55,337 nt of DNA, taken from Prochlorococcus sp. AG-402-P16. Its GTDB lineage: Bacteria; Cyanobacteriota; Cyanobacteriia; PCC-6307; Cyanobiaceae. Location: positions 1 through 55,337 of the forward strand of contig QCJB01000010.1 of the NCBI GenBank assembly GCA_003216295.1, written 5' to 3'. This document shows positions 1-7,956 of this stretch, piece by piece. The translations under genes were made by a program, and so were the position numbers. Position 1 is the first letter of the stretch, and each line of letters opens with the position of its first letter. The notes beneath the pieces are model-generated. The model was not told where the DNA came from. It searched no databases and saw only the letters and a program-made list of their open reading frames with translations.

Positions 1-81
1 AAAAGAAAAAATTCAAAAAGAAAATGGAAGTATAGAAAATTTTGATAATAATTAATTTTAATTATTGAAATTATTGAGCCA

Positions 82-303
82 ATGAGTACTAATTCAAAAC
101 CAAAATACTGGGAATTAAAGCCTTTATGGTGTCAACCATGGTCAATTATTGCTTTTGGAATTTTTTTAATTTTTTCAACATACTATTTTAGTAAAAATAT
201 TTTTATAACATCAATTTTAATATTTATTATATTAATTTGGTGGCTATTATTCTTAGTATTAGCCCCTAAATTATATATTAAAAGTAATGAGGATAAAAAT
301 TAA
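82..303 (+). CDS. Small two-helix membrane protein (DUF6737-like)
   Basis: A 73-residue protein with two hydrophobic stretches (about residues 21-35 and 42-62), a short N-terminus holding a KPLWCQPWSI motif, and a lysine/asparagine-rich tail. The Trp/Pro/Cys-rich entry into the first helix resembles a small cyanobacterial membrane family that I recall as DUF6737; this is recognition from memory, not a search. No catalytic motif is visible. The function is unknown. The ATG at 82 is the only reasonable start. The gene stands alone, with AT-rich non-coding DNA downstream. Confidence 0.6.
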   Translation: MSTNSKPKYWELKPLWCQPWSIIAFGIFLIFSTYYFSKNIFITSILIFIILIWWLLFLVLAPKLYIKSNEDKN

Positions 304-644
304 AATTTTTATCAGATAATAAGCCAAATATAAACATTTAGTATGTATTTGTTAATTCAAATAAATTTATTTTTTGTATATATCTTTATAAATTAAATAA
401 AAATTAACTAACTTAGTAAAATAAATTATTTTTTATAGTTAATTACTAAATGTTATTAACAATATTATGGATATATGTAAATAAAGGATATCCATTTTAA
501 GAAAAATCAAATCTAAATTTAGTAATTTAAAAAAAGTACTTGTGAAAATAATAAAATCTGAAAAAATATTTCTCACAATAAAATTAATTATTTGTCATTA
601 TCTTTATTTATAATTAAAAAGTTTTATAGGTTTGGTATTTTTAA
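304..644. other. AT-rich intergenic stretch, no gene seen
   Basis: About 340 bases of very AT-rich DNA between a plus-strand and a minus-strand gene that converge here. I see no open frame of useful length, no RNA gene and no convincing hairpin terminator. Confidence 0.5.
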
Positions 645-842
645 TTAACTAAATGTAAATTTATCGATTATAAGAATCTCTTGATTTGAAAAATCACTCG
701 CGGATATACAATTAATCCATTCTTTATATTCTTGAGCAATAGCTAATTGATCTCCTGAATTTACTTCTACTGTTCTTCTTAGGATATGTGATAAACCTTT
801 AACTAAAATATCCTCAATCCGTTTTTGTTCTTCGTTCATCAA
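645..842 (-). CDS. Small conserved hypothetical protein (paralogue of 26598-26828)
   Basis: A 65-residue hydrophilic protein. The two first codons are both ATG, so the start could be 842 or 839. The middle contains AIAQEYKEWINCI, which closely matches AISQEFCEWITCI in the 76-residue protein encoded at 26598-26828. A KRI motif also lies near both N-termini, so the two are probably paralogues of one small picocyanobacterial family. There are no membrane segments or signal peptide. The function is unknown. The gene is not in an obvious operon. Confidence 0.55.
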   Translation of the reverse strand: MMNEEQKRIEDILVKGLSHILRRTVEVNSGDQLAIAQEYKEWINCISASDFSNQEILIIDKFTFS

Positions 843-1014
843 ATGATTGCATGTATCCTAATTTACCTTTTAAGATAGTATTTGTACAGAGAGAAAATAA
901 AATTAAATTTAAAAATTATTAATTTAACTGATTAAGTCAAAAATAAATCTTGATATATAATTAAAATATTTATTATAAAAATATATTTTGATTTTATAAG
1001 TTTTAATATTATTA

Positions 1015-1338
1015 TCATTTAAGTGATCTTCCCTTAAATTTGCGTTGATAAGGAATATCAAGGGCATTAAATTTCTTTTTTAATATTTTACTTTTATAGT
1101 ATTGGTAATATAGATCAAATAATTTTGAAACTATTATCCAGGAAAAAATAAATGCTATTAATATTCTTGAAGCTTCAGTTGAGGCTAACCAATAAACAAT
1201 TGGATTAACTATGAATTTTAGAGTTATTGCAATTGATATTAGTAATGAACATATTACTATGGAAACAAAGAAGATTCCTCTGCAAAATTTATTTGATAAA
1301 AGTTTTCTTATCTTCATGAATTTAAAAACATAGGTCAA
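1015..1338 (-). CDS. Small membrane protein, hypothetical
   Basis: A 107-residue protein with two or three hydrophobic segments: about residues 21-45, one around 49-53 that is less certain, and about 57-72. The N-terminus is basic (KFMKIRKLLSNKFCRG) and the C-terminal 30 residues are strongly basic (KSKILKKKF...YQRKFKGRSLK). This suggests an inner-membrane protein with cytoplasmic positive ends. I do not recognise a family. It is separated from the minus-strand cluster at 1502-3169 by about 160 AT-rich bases, so it may be transcribed alone. An alternative start is the second methionine at residue 8. Confidence 0.45.
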   Translation of the reverse strand: MTYVFKFMKIRKLLSNKFCRGIFFVSIVICSLLISIAITLKFIVNPIVYWLASTEASRILIAFIFSWIIVSKLFDLYYQYYKSKILKKKFNALDIPYQRKFKGRSLK

Positions 1339-1501
1339 GTATATTTTAAAAGCCTTGAATAATTTTTTTTAATTGATAAACCGGAGCTTTTAATAAAAAA
1401 TACTTTCAATATCAATAGTGATATAGTTTTGAGCAAATTCACTCTAAATCTCTTTATATGTATTATAGGAAGTGGATTCATGATTATTATTTCCATCTTT
1501 T

Positions 1502-1801
1502 TTATTCTTTACTTGGTATAAATCCTGTTTCCTCAATTATTTCAACTAATTCAATATTAGATTTTCCTAGTCTTGATTCTATAGCTTTAATATCTTGATT
1601 CTTTTCGAATAATATATTTTTAGTTTCTATATTATTTTTTCTCATATAATTGATTAATTTTATCATCTCATTTTTATTAATTGAATATAATGATATAATG
1701 ATTCCAATAATTACAAAAATAATATTATGAAACAATAAAAAAGATACTACTAGTGAAAGAGATATATAATCAATTAATTTTATATCAGATAGATTATTCA
1801 T
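1502..1801 (-). CDS. Membrane-anchored small protein at the end of a minus-strand gene run
   Basis: A 99-residue protein. The first 41 residues form one long or two short hydrophobic helices. The remainder is a charged domain rich in Asn, Ile and Glu, ending in EEIETGFIPSKE-like sequence. The C-terminal half resembles a short-linker plus helical segment, with no motif I recognise. It begins 2 bases after the stop of the 106-residue gene at 1804-2124, so it is probably the last gene of the run starting near 3169. The function is unknown. Confidence 0.5.
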   Translation of the reverse strand: MNNLSDIKLIDYISLSLVVSFLLFHNIIFVIIGIIISLYSINKNEMIKLINYMRKNNIETKNILFEKNQDIKAIESRLGKSNIELVEIIEETGFIPSKE

Positions 1802-1803
1802 AA

Positions 1804-2124
1804 TTAAGCAGCATCTTGATGATCATATTCTGTTTGCCTTCCCAGAAGCGTTAAATCATAAGAGGATTGTATTTGATTATTGTAATCTAATTCATCAAGG
1901 AATTTGGATATAGCTTTCCTGCCTTTCCTCCATTCTTTTCTTTGAGTCTTTCGCATGCCTGGCAACTCTAGATTTTTATCTTCATTAGATCTGAGATATC
2001 TTTTCCTTTGACCGCTATCTTCTGCAACTTTTATGCAATGCTTGTCATTATAATTTATAACTCTATGATCTCTTGACTCGGTTAAAATCATCAGTTCGGC
2101 AAGGCTTTTTATAAATGGAATCAT
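1804..2124 (-). CDS. Basic hypothetical protein in mobile-element-like gene run
   Basis: A 106-residue, highly charged protein (SGQRKRYLRSNEDKN; MRKTQRKEWRKGRK) without membrane segments. Its ATG overlaps the stop of the short gene at 2121-2288 by an ATGA junction, and an AGAAGGAGG ribosome-binding site lies just upstream inside that gene. This supports this start and shows translational coupling. The basic composition would fit nucleic-acid binding, but no named domain is visible. Tiny, packed, overlapping genes of this kind are typical of phage or plasmid accessory modules (inference). Confidence 0.55.
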   Translation of the reverse strand: MIPFIKSLAELMILTESRDHRVINYNDKHCIKVAEDSGQRKRYLRSNEDKNLELPGMRKTQRKEWRKGRKAISKFLDELDYNNQIQSSYDLTLLGRQTEYDHQDAA

Positions 2125-2288
2125 GCTGCATGCCTCCTTCTGTCTACTTTAATTGCCTCGGATTCTTCTTTCCTTATTTTATTTTTTGTATACGCATTTA
2201 TATAATGAACATCATAGGTTCCTATCCCTTCTGATTTTGGGTTGTATAAATGTATAAACCCTTTGCGCCATTTCGATGAATTATTCAT
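2121..2288 (-). CDS. 55-residue basic protein (short gene)
   Basis: Reading the minus strand from the ATG at 2288 gives 55 codons then TGA: it begins MNNSSKWRKGFIHLYNP and ends IKVDRRRHAA. The TGA overlaps the ATG of the next gene (2124) as ATGA, and the AAGGAGG serving that next gene lies inside the end of this one. The overlap and the five-codon spacing from the preceding gene argue that this is a real coupled gene. The product is soluble and basic, with no recognised family. It fills the only gap in the minus-strand run 3169-1502. Confidence 0.5.
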   Translation of the reverse strand: MNNSSKWRKGFIHLYNPKSEGIGTYDVHYINAYTKNKIRKEESEAIKVDRRRHAA

Positions 2289-2293
2289 AATTC

Positions 2294-2488
2294 TTATGCC
2301 GCCCGACTGAATGAGCTGTTTCTGATTCTTCTTCTTTCTTTTGGCTTGTATTTATCTAGTAATTGCTTTATTATCCCATTCTTATGATCAAGCGTATGAA
2401 GTTCGCTTTTGTTTTTTTTAACCAATGCTTTGTTTGCCTGTTTGATGTTTTTCATTTTTGTTTTTTTTGTTGTTTGGATTGTTTGCAA
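2294..2488 (-). CDS. Very small lysine/arginine-rich protein
   Basis: Starting from TTG at 2488 this encodes 64 residues. The first ATG, at 2455, would give 53 residues (MKNIKQANKALVKK...) and is perhaps likelier. It is extremely rich in Lys, Asn and Arg (KYKPKERRRIRNSS), so it could bind nucleic acid, but no family is recognisable. It abuts the stop codon of the 226-residue gene (2489) and precedes the 55-residue gene by five bases, placing it in the middle of a compact minus-strand run. Confidence 0.4.
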   Translation of the reverse strand: MQTIQTTKKTKMKNIKQANKALVKKNKSELHTLDHKNGIIKQLLDKYKPKERRRIRNSSFSRAA

Positions 2489-3169
2489 TTAGACTAATGA
2501 CTGAATTTTATCCCTATTCGCTAGCATTTTGCTAAGCTTTTTGTTCTCATCTTGAAGTGTGTTGATTATCTTCTTGTATGATTCAATCTTTTCCTTTAAT
2601 GATCTTATTTTATCATTCTCTGTTTTAGGGCTGACTTCTTTTGGCTTCTTTTTTGCGCCCTTAACTAGCACCCTAACCGTAGATTCTGTTACTCTTTCTC
2701 CACTTTCTAGAGCCTCAAATACTCTTTGCCTTTCCTTGTCTGTCACGCCCTTGCTACCCATAAGCGCTAGGGATCTTGGGGTTAGCGATGCTAGGAGATT
2801 GTCGTCGACATCTGAGCCTCCGAGCCAATTTGTATATGCACTAACAAGGTCTATCGCGAATCTTTCAGAGCAGTTTATAGCGCCCGATTTCAGAAAGGCT
2901 CTCCAATTGCCAGGCTTGATGTTCTCTTTTATGTCGGCGAGATTTGCTGCTACCGCGCGAAGCGACTGACCTACGCAATTTAATTCTTCGTTTATCTCGG
3001 CTACTGATTCTTTGACAAAATCGACCTGGGTTGGTACTAAGCCTTTCGTAACCTCGGTGTTCAGGTTTACGCTTCCAAGGCCGACCACCTCGGTAGGCGA
3101 TAGGTCCATAATTTCACTGCTTACATTCACAAATATAGTCCTTGTGACGATTCGGAACAATAGGTACAT
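2489..3169 (-). CDS. DUF3102-like helix-turn-helix/coiled-coil protein, mobile-element type
   Basis: 226 residues from ATG 3169; an internal ATG at 3109 (MDLSPTEVVGLG) gives 206 residues and a more plausible hydrophilic N-terminus. The middle reads IKPGNWRAFLKSG...CSERFAIDLVSAYTNWLG. This resembles the growth/anchoring segment of DUF3102-type plasmid and phage proteins (GEWLPWLE...FSERTAQRYM pattern). The last ~45 residues are a Lys/Glu-rich coiled coil. Base composition here is visibly richer in G+C than the surrounding DNA (many GCC, GCG, CTC and TCG codons), suggesting transfer. It is the first gene of the run down to 1502. A role in element maintenance or regulation is inference only. Confidence 0.5.
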   Translation of the reverse strand: MYLLFRIVTRTIFVNVSSEIMDLSPTEVVGLGSVNLNTEVTKGLVPTQVDFVKESVAEINEELNCVGQSLRAVAANLADIKENIKPGNWRAFLKSGAINCSERFAIDLVSAYTNWLGGSDVDDNLLASLTPRSLALMGSKGVTDKERQRVFEALESGERVTESTVRVLVKGAKKKPKEVSPKTENDKIRSLKEKIESYKKIINTLQDENKKLSKMLANRDKIQSLV

Positions 3170-3594
3170 ATGTACTATTATTTTATTCAGTCTTTCTGGC
3201 TATTGACTCTCCTGCTTGATTATTTTTTCTTTATGGTTTCTTTTCCCATGATCTCGACTGTTGGCCTGTCTTTTGATTTAGCTGCTTGCTAAGTATTTAT
3301 GCTTATAGCATTAGTGTCTCCCTCTTCCCTGTAGCCTCAGGAGCGTGATGGTTGATCTAGTCATTTCCATTTATTTTCTAAAAATATATAAATATCTCTT
3401 CTTTCAATTCTAGATTTTTTAATACAAATTTATTTTGAATATTTTTGTACTTAGGTCAATACTCAAATTTTAGATGTCAATTATTGCTATTACATCAGTT
3501 GATCCATTACAGCAATGTAATAAAATTAGTTGATTCTAGACCTGTATGATGTATTTTATTTTGATATTATTATTTTAATAATTTCCAGCTAAAA
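3170..3594. other. Intergenic stretch with overlapping inverted repeats
   Basis: About 425 bases without a convincing gene between divergent neighbours. Near 3490-3525 there are two interleaved short inverted pairs (ATTGCT...AGCAAT and ATTACAT...ATGTAAT), which could be a regulatory site or chance in AT-rich DNA. Promoters for both the minus-strand gene run and the plus-strand oxygenase gene should lie here, but I cannot pick their boxes with confidence. Confidence 0.35.
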
Positions 3595-4239
3595 ATGGAA
3601 GTAAGAAGAATATATCCTCCAGTAACTCCTTTTTTTGAAGTCAAATTGGATAAGGAAATTATTAATTATTTATGGAAGATTATTGAAATTGCAAAGACTA
3701 AAAATACAAACTTTAAGGATAAACTTGTAGGTAATATATCTCAAAGTCTCTTACTTGAGGATCTTGATTCTTTTTTTTACAGATCAGTTTGTTTGCCTTT
3801 GATAAAAGAATTTCGTGAAAATAATATTAAGAAGGGTGATCCTGTTTCTCAAAATACATTATTAAAACCTGAATCTAAATTAATATTAAATCAATTGTGG
3901 GTTAACTTTCAATATCAGACAGAATTTAATCCTTACCATGATCATAATGGTGTCTATTCTTTTGCTATTTGGATGAAAATTCCATATGCCTGGGCTGATC
4001 AAAAGAAATTACCACAATTTAATGGTATAAAAGAGCGACATATGAAAGCAGGTAATTTTGAATTTGAGTATCTTGATTCATTAGGTGGTCTTCAGAATTA
4101 TACCTATAACTTGTCTCCTAAATATGAAGGTTATATGGTTTTCTTTCCTGCTAAATTAAGACATTGCGTCTATCCATTCTATGAAACTAATGAACCTAGA
4201 ATTTCAATTTCAGGAAATCTATTTTACTTACCAGCTTGA
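3595..4239 (+). CDS. Putative 2OG-Fe(II) oxygenase (PF13759 type)
   Basis: A 214-residue soluble protein with the features of the putative 2OG-Fe(II) oxygenase family PF13759 seen in marine cyanobacteria, cyanophages and TPR-associated loci. It has a W-V-N-F strand (102-105), then HDH (His115, His117) as proximal metal ligands, a distal His190 in KLRHCVYPF, and an Arg202 in PRISISGN to bind the co-substrate carboxylate. The expected reaction is hydroxylation of an unknown substrate coupled to 2-oxoglutarate decarboxylation. It faces the glycosyltransferase at 4392-5045 tail to tail. The family assignment is fairly secure; the substrate is unknown. Confidence 0.7.
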   Translation: MEVRRIYPPVTPFFEVKLDKEIINYLWKIIEIAKTKNTNFKDKLVGNISQSLLLEDLDSFFYRSVCLPLIKEFRENNIKKGDPVSQNTLLKPESKLILNQLWVNFQYQTEFNPYHDHNGVYSFAIWMKIPYAWADQKKLPQFNGIKERHMKAGNFEFEYLDSLGGLQNYTYNLSPKYEGYMVFFPAKLRHCVYPFYETNEPRISISGNLFYLPA

Positions 4240-4391
4240 TATTATCTGGAAAAATTAAATCAATAAAAATATCTACTAACCACTAATGATTTATGGGATG
4301 TATATCTAGGTAGTTAACAAGGTAAGAGGAATAAAAGAGGACAAACAGGGAGTACATAGAAATCAATCATTGATGCATGCATTGCTTTCAA

Positions 4392-5045
4392 TCATTTGTA
4401 TTTTAGTAGCCAATTATTTATATCTTGTTTGATTACGTTGGATATCTCTTCTCCTTCTTGTTTTAATGATTTTATCGTTGATCCCATAGATATCCTAAAT
4501 CTATTTGCAGGTATGGTAAATACATTTTTCGAATTCCTTACAAGGTAATCATCCCCAAACCATACTTTTAAATCATCAGGTATAGGTTTGTAGTTTTCTT
4601 TTTTTAGGAACATAGCCATGCCAAACAGTCCATTACATTGAATGCCAAGATTTTTTGTTTTATCAATTTTGAATGGAGATAACATAAATCCATTATGATC
4701 TTTACCCCTTATCCCAATTAATTCAATTTCATTTTTATCTGTAAAATTTATTAGATTAATAACCTCAATTATTAATCTGTCAATTATAATGTCATCATTG
4801 CATAGACATATTAAACCATTATTAGCTTCTTCAACTCCTTTGTTCCATGATGGGTTGACGTATATATTCTTCTTAAAGTCTAAGAACTTAATTTTAGGTG
4901 AATTTAGAATATTTATCTTTGGTCGTTTATTCCGATCGTTGTCAATTATTATTATTTTTTTTATTTCACTAATTGATAAATAAGATCTTAGTGCATAAAT
5001 TGTTATTTCAGGTTTTCTCCACATTGTTGGAATTATTATGTCCAC
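4392..5045 (-). CDS. Glycosyltransferase, GT2-like
   Basis: I place the start at the GTG at 5045, because GGGAGGAAGA lies immediately upstream. An ATG at 5090 would add 15 residues that look untranslated. The product begins VDIIIPTMWRKPE, the nucleotide-binding first strand of GT-A fold enzymes. It continues with IIIIDNDRNK, then NPSWNKGVEEANNGLICLCNDDII, matching the GT2 pattern where the acidic pair (NDD) coordinates the metal and sugar nucleotide. At about 217 residues it is short for GT2, covering mainly the catalytic core. It has no transmembrane segment. It probably transfers a sugar onto a surface glycan or protein; donor and acceptor are unknown. Confidence 0.65.
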   Translation of the reverse strand: MDIIIPTMWRKPEITIYALRSYLSISEIKKIIIIDNDRNKRPKINILNSPKIKFLDFKKNIYVNPSWNKGVEEANNGLICLCNDDIIIDRLIIEVINLINFTDKNEIELIGIRGKDHNGFMLSPFKIDKTKNLGIQCNGLFGMAMFLKKENYKPIPDDLKVWFGDDYLVRNSKNVFTIPANRFRISMGSTIKSLKQEGEEISNVIKQDINNWLLKYK

Positions 5046-5240
5046 TCTTCCTCCCTTTAACCTATGAAGTTTAATTATTCTATATATCATTAATACTTCA
5101 TAGCCTCTTTCGAATGTATCAATTTAATATTTATATAAATAATAACCCATTTAAATATCTCTATATTCTGTTTTTTCCTTATTAATTTTTGATTTAAGAG
5201 TATATTAAAAATATTAATTAATTAAGATAATTTACTTAAG

Positions 5241-6113
5241 ATGTTTTTTCAGGACATAATTTCTAGCCTCAATAATTTCTGGAGTGAGAAAGGTTGCTTG
5301 CTTCTTCAACCATATGATTTAGAGAAGGGAGCAGGGACGATGAGCCCTCATTCTTTTTTAAGAGCCATAGGTCCTGAGCCTTGGGCTGTAGCTTACCCAG
5401 AGCCCTGTCGACGACCAACGGATGGTAGGTATGGAGACAATCCAAATAGGGCACAGCATTATTTTCAATATCAAGTTCTTATAAAGCCCTCTTTAGACGG
5501 TATCCAAGAAATTTATTTGTCTTCTCTTGAAGCCTTAGGGATTTCAGCTAAAGACCACGACATTAGATTCGTTGAAGACAATTGGGAATCTCCAACTTTA
5601 GGCGCCTGGGGAGTGGGTTGGGAAGTTTGGCTTGATGGGATGGAAGTTACCCAATTTACTTATTTTCAGCAATGTGGAGGTCTTGATTGTAAGCCTGTTT
5701 CAATTGAGATCACTTATGGCCTGGAGAGATTAGCAATGTATTTACAAAATGTTGAAAGTATTTGGGACCTTTCCTGGAATAAAAAGAATAAATATGGTGA
5801 CATCTGGCTTCCTTTTGAAAAAGGTCAATGTAAGTATAATTTTGAAGAATCTAACTCAGATAGTTTAAGGAAGCTTTTTGAAATATACGAGAAAGAGGCT
5901 CATCAATTAATTGCTAAAAAGCTTCCTTCACCTTGTCTTGATTATGTTCTAAAATGTAGCCATACATTTAATTTGTTAGAAGCAAGAGGGGTTATATCTG
6001 TTACTGAAAGAACTAAGATTATTGCAAGAATTAGATCTTTGGCTCGTAAAGTTGCTGAAGCTTGGCTAGAAGAAAGAGAGGCCCTTGGATTCCCTCTTTG
6101 TACTAAGAACTAG
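5241..6113 (+). CDS. glyQ: Glycyl-tRNA synthetase alpha subunit
   Basis: A 290-residue protein matching the bacterial class II GlyRS alpha subunit along its length. Landmarks are [17 protein letters not shown] at the start, [27 protein letters not shown], the class II motif 2 region [19 protein letters not shown], and [29 protein letters not shown] as motif 3. It activates glycine and charges tRNA-Gly together with the beta subunit (GlyS), which is not in this window. It acts in the cytoplasm. The length is normal for the family and nothing is missing. The ATG at 5241 starts the conserved N-terminus. The identification is secure. Confidence 0.97.
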   Translation: MFFQDIISSLNNFWSEKGCLLLQPYDLEKGAGTMSPHSFLRAIGPEPWAVAYPEPCRRPTDGRYGDNPNRAQHYFQYQVLIKPSLDGIQEIYLSSLEALGISAKDHDIRFVEDNWESPTLGAWGVGWEVWLDGMEVTQFTYFQQCGGLDCKPVSIEITYGLERLAMYLQNVESIWDLSWNKKNKYGDIWLPFEKGQCKYNFEESNSDSLRKLFEIYEKEAHQLIAKKLPSPCLDYVLKCSHTFNLLEARGVISVTERTKIIARIRSLARKVAEAWLEEREALGFPLCTKN

Positions 6114-6262
6114 TTAATCTCTAGTAATACTTTTAGATTTCTGATAATAAAATGTTCGAATAATATAATTCGCTGTATAAAAAGATACTTTTGAAAGTTC
6201 AGACTGTGGAATGTCTTATTGAATACACTAATATGATTTTGAAATATTTGTGTGAGGACACA

Positions 6263-7510
6263 ATGAAGCTTTTTCAGCGATTGCTGGTAGCTCCTGCTGC
6301 TTTGGGCCTAATGGCACCATTGGCTGCAAATGCAGACGTTGCTCCTGTATCTAACGAATCAGATCTGAGCTCTGAAGTTATTCAAGCACGTGTTGATGGC
6401 GTTGAAGCTCAACTCGGCGAAATCATGGCTGGTCAGTTCTCTTCATCTACAAAGATGAGCGGAAAGGCTGCTTTCATCACTGGTTATGTTGATGATGATG
6501 CCGAGAATGATACAGATGAGATCACTATGGAATACATGTATCAGTTAAATCTGAATACAAGTTTCACTGGTGAAGACAATCTTTATACTCGTATCAAGAC
6601 TGGTAACGTAAGTGATCATTTTAAGGACAAAGGACAGAACACTTACTTATCAGCTGCTAACGGTAATGGTGGAGAATTAAAGGTAGATAAGCTTTGGTAC
6701 CAGTTCCCTGTTGGCGATAGCCTTCAAGTTTGGGTTGGACCAAGAATCGAGAACTACTACATGTTAGCTAGTGCTCCATCTATATATAAGCCAATTACTA
6801 AGCAGTTTGCTTTAGGTGGTAATGGTTCTGCTTATGGATCAAGCACAAGCCCTGGTTTTGGTGCTGCTTGGACACAGCAAGTTGAAGATCCTATGGATCC
6901 AAGATTTGCTTTAAGTGTTAACTACACTTCTAAAGATGGCGCTTCTTCATCAAAAGGTTTGTTGGGAGACAACAACAGAAACTTCTTATTGACTAAGGTT
7001 GAGTATGGTTCACCTCGCTGGCAAGTTTCTCTAGCAGCTGCAAAGAAAGATGGTCATTCTTCAAAAGCAGGATATGACGGTTATTTCCATTCATCATTAG
7101 CTAGTTCCACTGTTGGCGAAATGACAGCTTACGGTTTAAGAGCTTATTGGAAGCCTGAAACTTCAGGTGCTGTTCCTTCTGTTCAAATTGGTTATGACAC
7201 TGCTTCTTTCGATGAGGCAACAGCTGGTCAAGCTGAGGAGACAGAAGGTTGGATGATTGGTCTTGGTTGGAGAGATCTATTCATTGATGGCAACAGTGCA
7301 GGAATTGCTATTGGTTCCGAAATGGCTGCTACTGAAATAAAAGGTGGTGGAACTGATCCATCTGAAGATAATTCAGTTTGGGAAGCTTATTACACTTTCA
7401 AAGTTAATGATGGTGTGAGTGTGACTCCAGCTATCTTTGGAAGCACTGATGTCTCAGGTGCTGACAAAGATGTAAATGGCGCAGTTCTTTTAACAGAATT
7501 TAGATTCTAA
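6263..7510 (+). CDS. som: Outer-membrane porin, SomA-like
   Basis: From ATG 6263 the protein has a classic signal peptide (MKLFQRLLVAPAALGLMAPLAANA) cleaved before DVAPVSN, giving 415 residues in total. The in-frame start at 6191 would bury the signal and is rejected. After the signal comes a short coiled-coil segment (SSEVIQARVDGVEAQLGEIM). Amphipathic beta strands then run to a terminal phenylalanine (LLTEFRF), the usual outer-membrane insertion signal. It resembles the short picocyanobacterial porins called Som; a full SLH domain is not obvious. Codon use is unusually G+C-rich for the window, as expected for a highly expressed gene. A strong terminator follows. Confidence 0.85.
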   Translation: MKLFQRLLVAPAALGLMAPLAANADVAPVSNESDLSSEVIQARVDGVEAQLGEIMAGQFSSSTKMSGKAAFITGYVDDDAENDTDEITMEYMYQLNLNTSFTGEDNLYTRIKTGNVSDHFKDKGQNTYLSAANGNGGELKVDKLWYQFPVGDSLQVWVGPRIENYYMLASAPSIYKPITKQFALGGNGSAYGSSTSPGFGAAWTQQVEDPMDPRFALSVNYTSKDGASSSKGLLGDNNRNFLLTKVEYGSPRWQVSLAAAKKDGHSSKAGYDGYFHSSLASSTVGEMTAYGLRAYWKPETSGAVPSVQIGYDTASFDEATAGQAEETEGWMIGLGWRDLFIDGNSAGIAIGSEMAATEIKGGGTDPSEDNSVWEAYYTFKVNDGVSVTPAIFGSTDVSGADKDVNGAVLLTEFRF

Positions 7511-7530
7511 TTTCTAGTTAGGACTTTTTA

Positions 7531-7559
7531 AAACGCCCCAAAAGGGGGCGTTTTTTTTT
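7531..7559 (+). terminator. Rho-independent terminator of the porin gene
   Basis: CGCCCC pairs with GGGGCG around an AAAAG loop, flanked by A and T runs and followed by nine T residues. It lies 20 bases past the porin stop codon. Confidence 0.9.
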
Positions 7560-7580
7560 GTTTATTTATTGGCTATTAAA

Positions 7581-7601
7581 AAAGCCCGTTGAACGGGCTT
7601 T
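7581..7601 (-). terminator. Terminator for the minus-strand gene at 7625
   Basis: AAAGCCCG and CGGGCTTT form a perfect hairpin with a TTGAA loop. On the minus strand it is followed by a T run (plus-strand A run at 7577-7583), so it should stop transcription of the 81-residue gene. It may also act in the plus direction. Confidence 0.8.
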
Positions 7602-7624
7602 ATATTTATAAATTTAAAAACCTT

Positions 7625-7870
7625 TTACCAACAATTTTCTCCCTCTCCAATAGGAATGCAAATATCAGACTTTTTAGCTTTATCAGCAGCTTTTTGAGCT
7701 GCTTCATCAAGCTTTCCATCCTCATCTGCTTCTTGATCTGTAGTCCATTCCTTTAATCCACCCATATCTCCATGTTTTTCCCCAGCCATTGAATTGTCAG
7801 GAATAATTGCGTTAGTAGCTAATGCAGCTGCTGCAGCAAGGAATATTCCGATAGGTGTTTTACTTGGCAT
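7625..7870 (-). CDS. Small exported protein with C-terminal cysteine pair
   Basis: An 81-residue protein with an N-terminal export signal (PIGIFLAAAAALATNAI), then an acidic/Lys-rich linker (EADEDGKLDEAAQKAADKAKK) and a compact ending CIPIGEGENCW. Two cysteines ten residues apart at the C-terminus could form a disulfide or hold a cofactor. I do not recognise the family, although small periplasmic proteins of this build are common in marine picocyanobacteria. It lies between the porin and the iron-linked pair piuC-like/futA and has its own terminator. Confidence 0.6.
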   Translation of the reverse strand: MPSKTPIGIFLAAAAALATNAIIPDNSMAGEKHGDMGGLKEWTTDQEADEDGKLDEAAQKAADKAKKSDICIPIGEGENCW

Positions 7871-7956
7871 ACCATTTTAAATTTTCATATATTTTGATGG
7901 GTCATAGATCCTAATGAAAGCTCTTTTTTTACCTCTTCCTGTATAAAGTGATCGAT

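Noticed and set aside
2559-2969. Plus-strand 136-codon frame opposite the DUF3102-like gene
   Set aside because: It is the antisense of a gene in a coupled run with ribosome-binding sites; composition is low-complexity Ser/Leu, typical of a shadow frame.
5091-5240. T-box or riboswitch leader for glyQ
   Set aside because: The 150-base region is AT-rich without the T-box TGGNACC-type sequence or a recognisable glycine riboswitch core.
6191-6262. Extended N-terminus for the porin
   Set aside because: The extension would place 24 residues before a perfect signal peptide; the ATG at 6263 is the sensible start.
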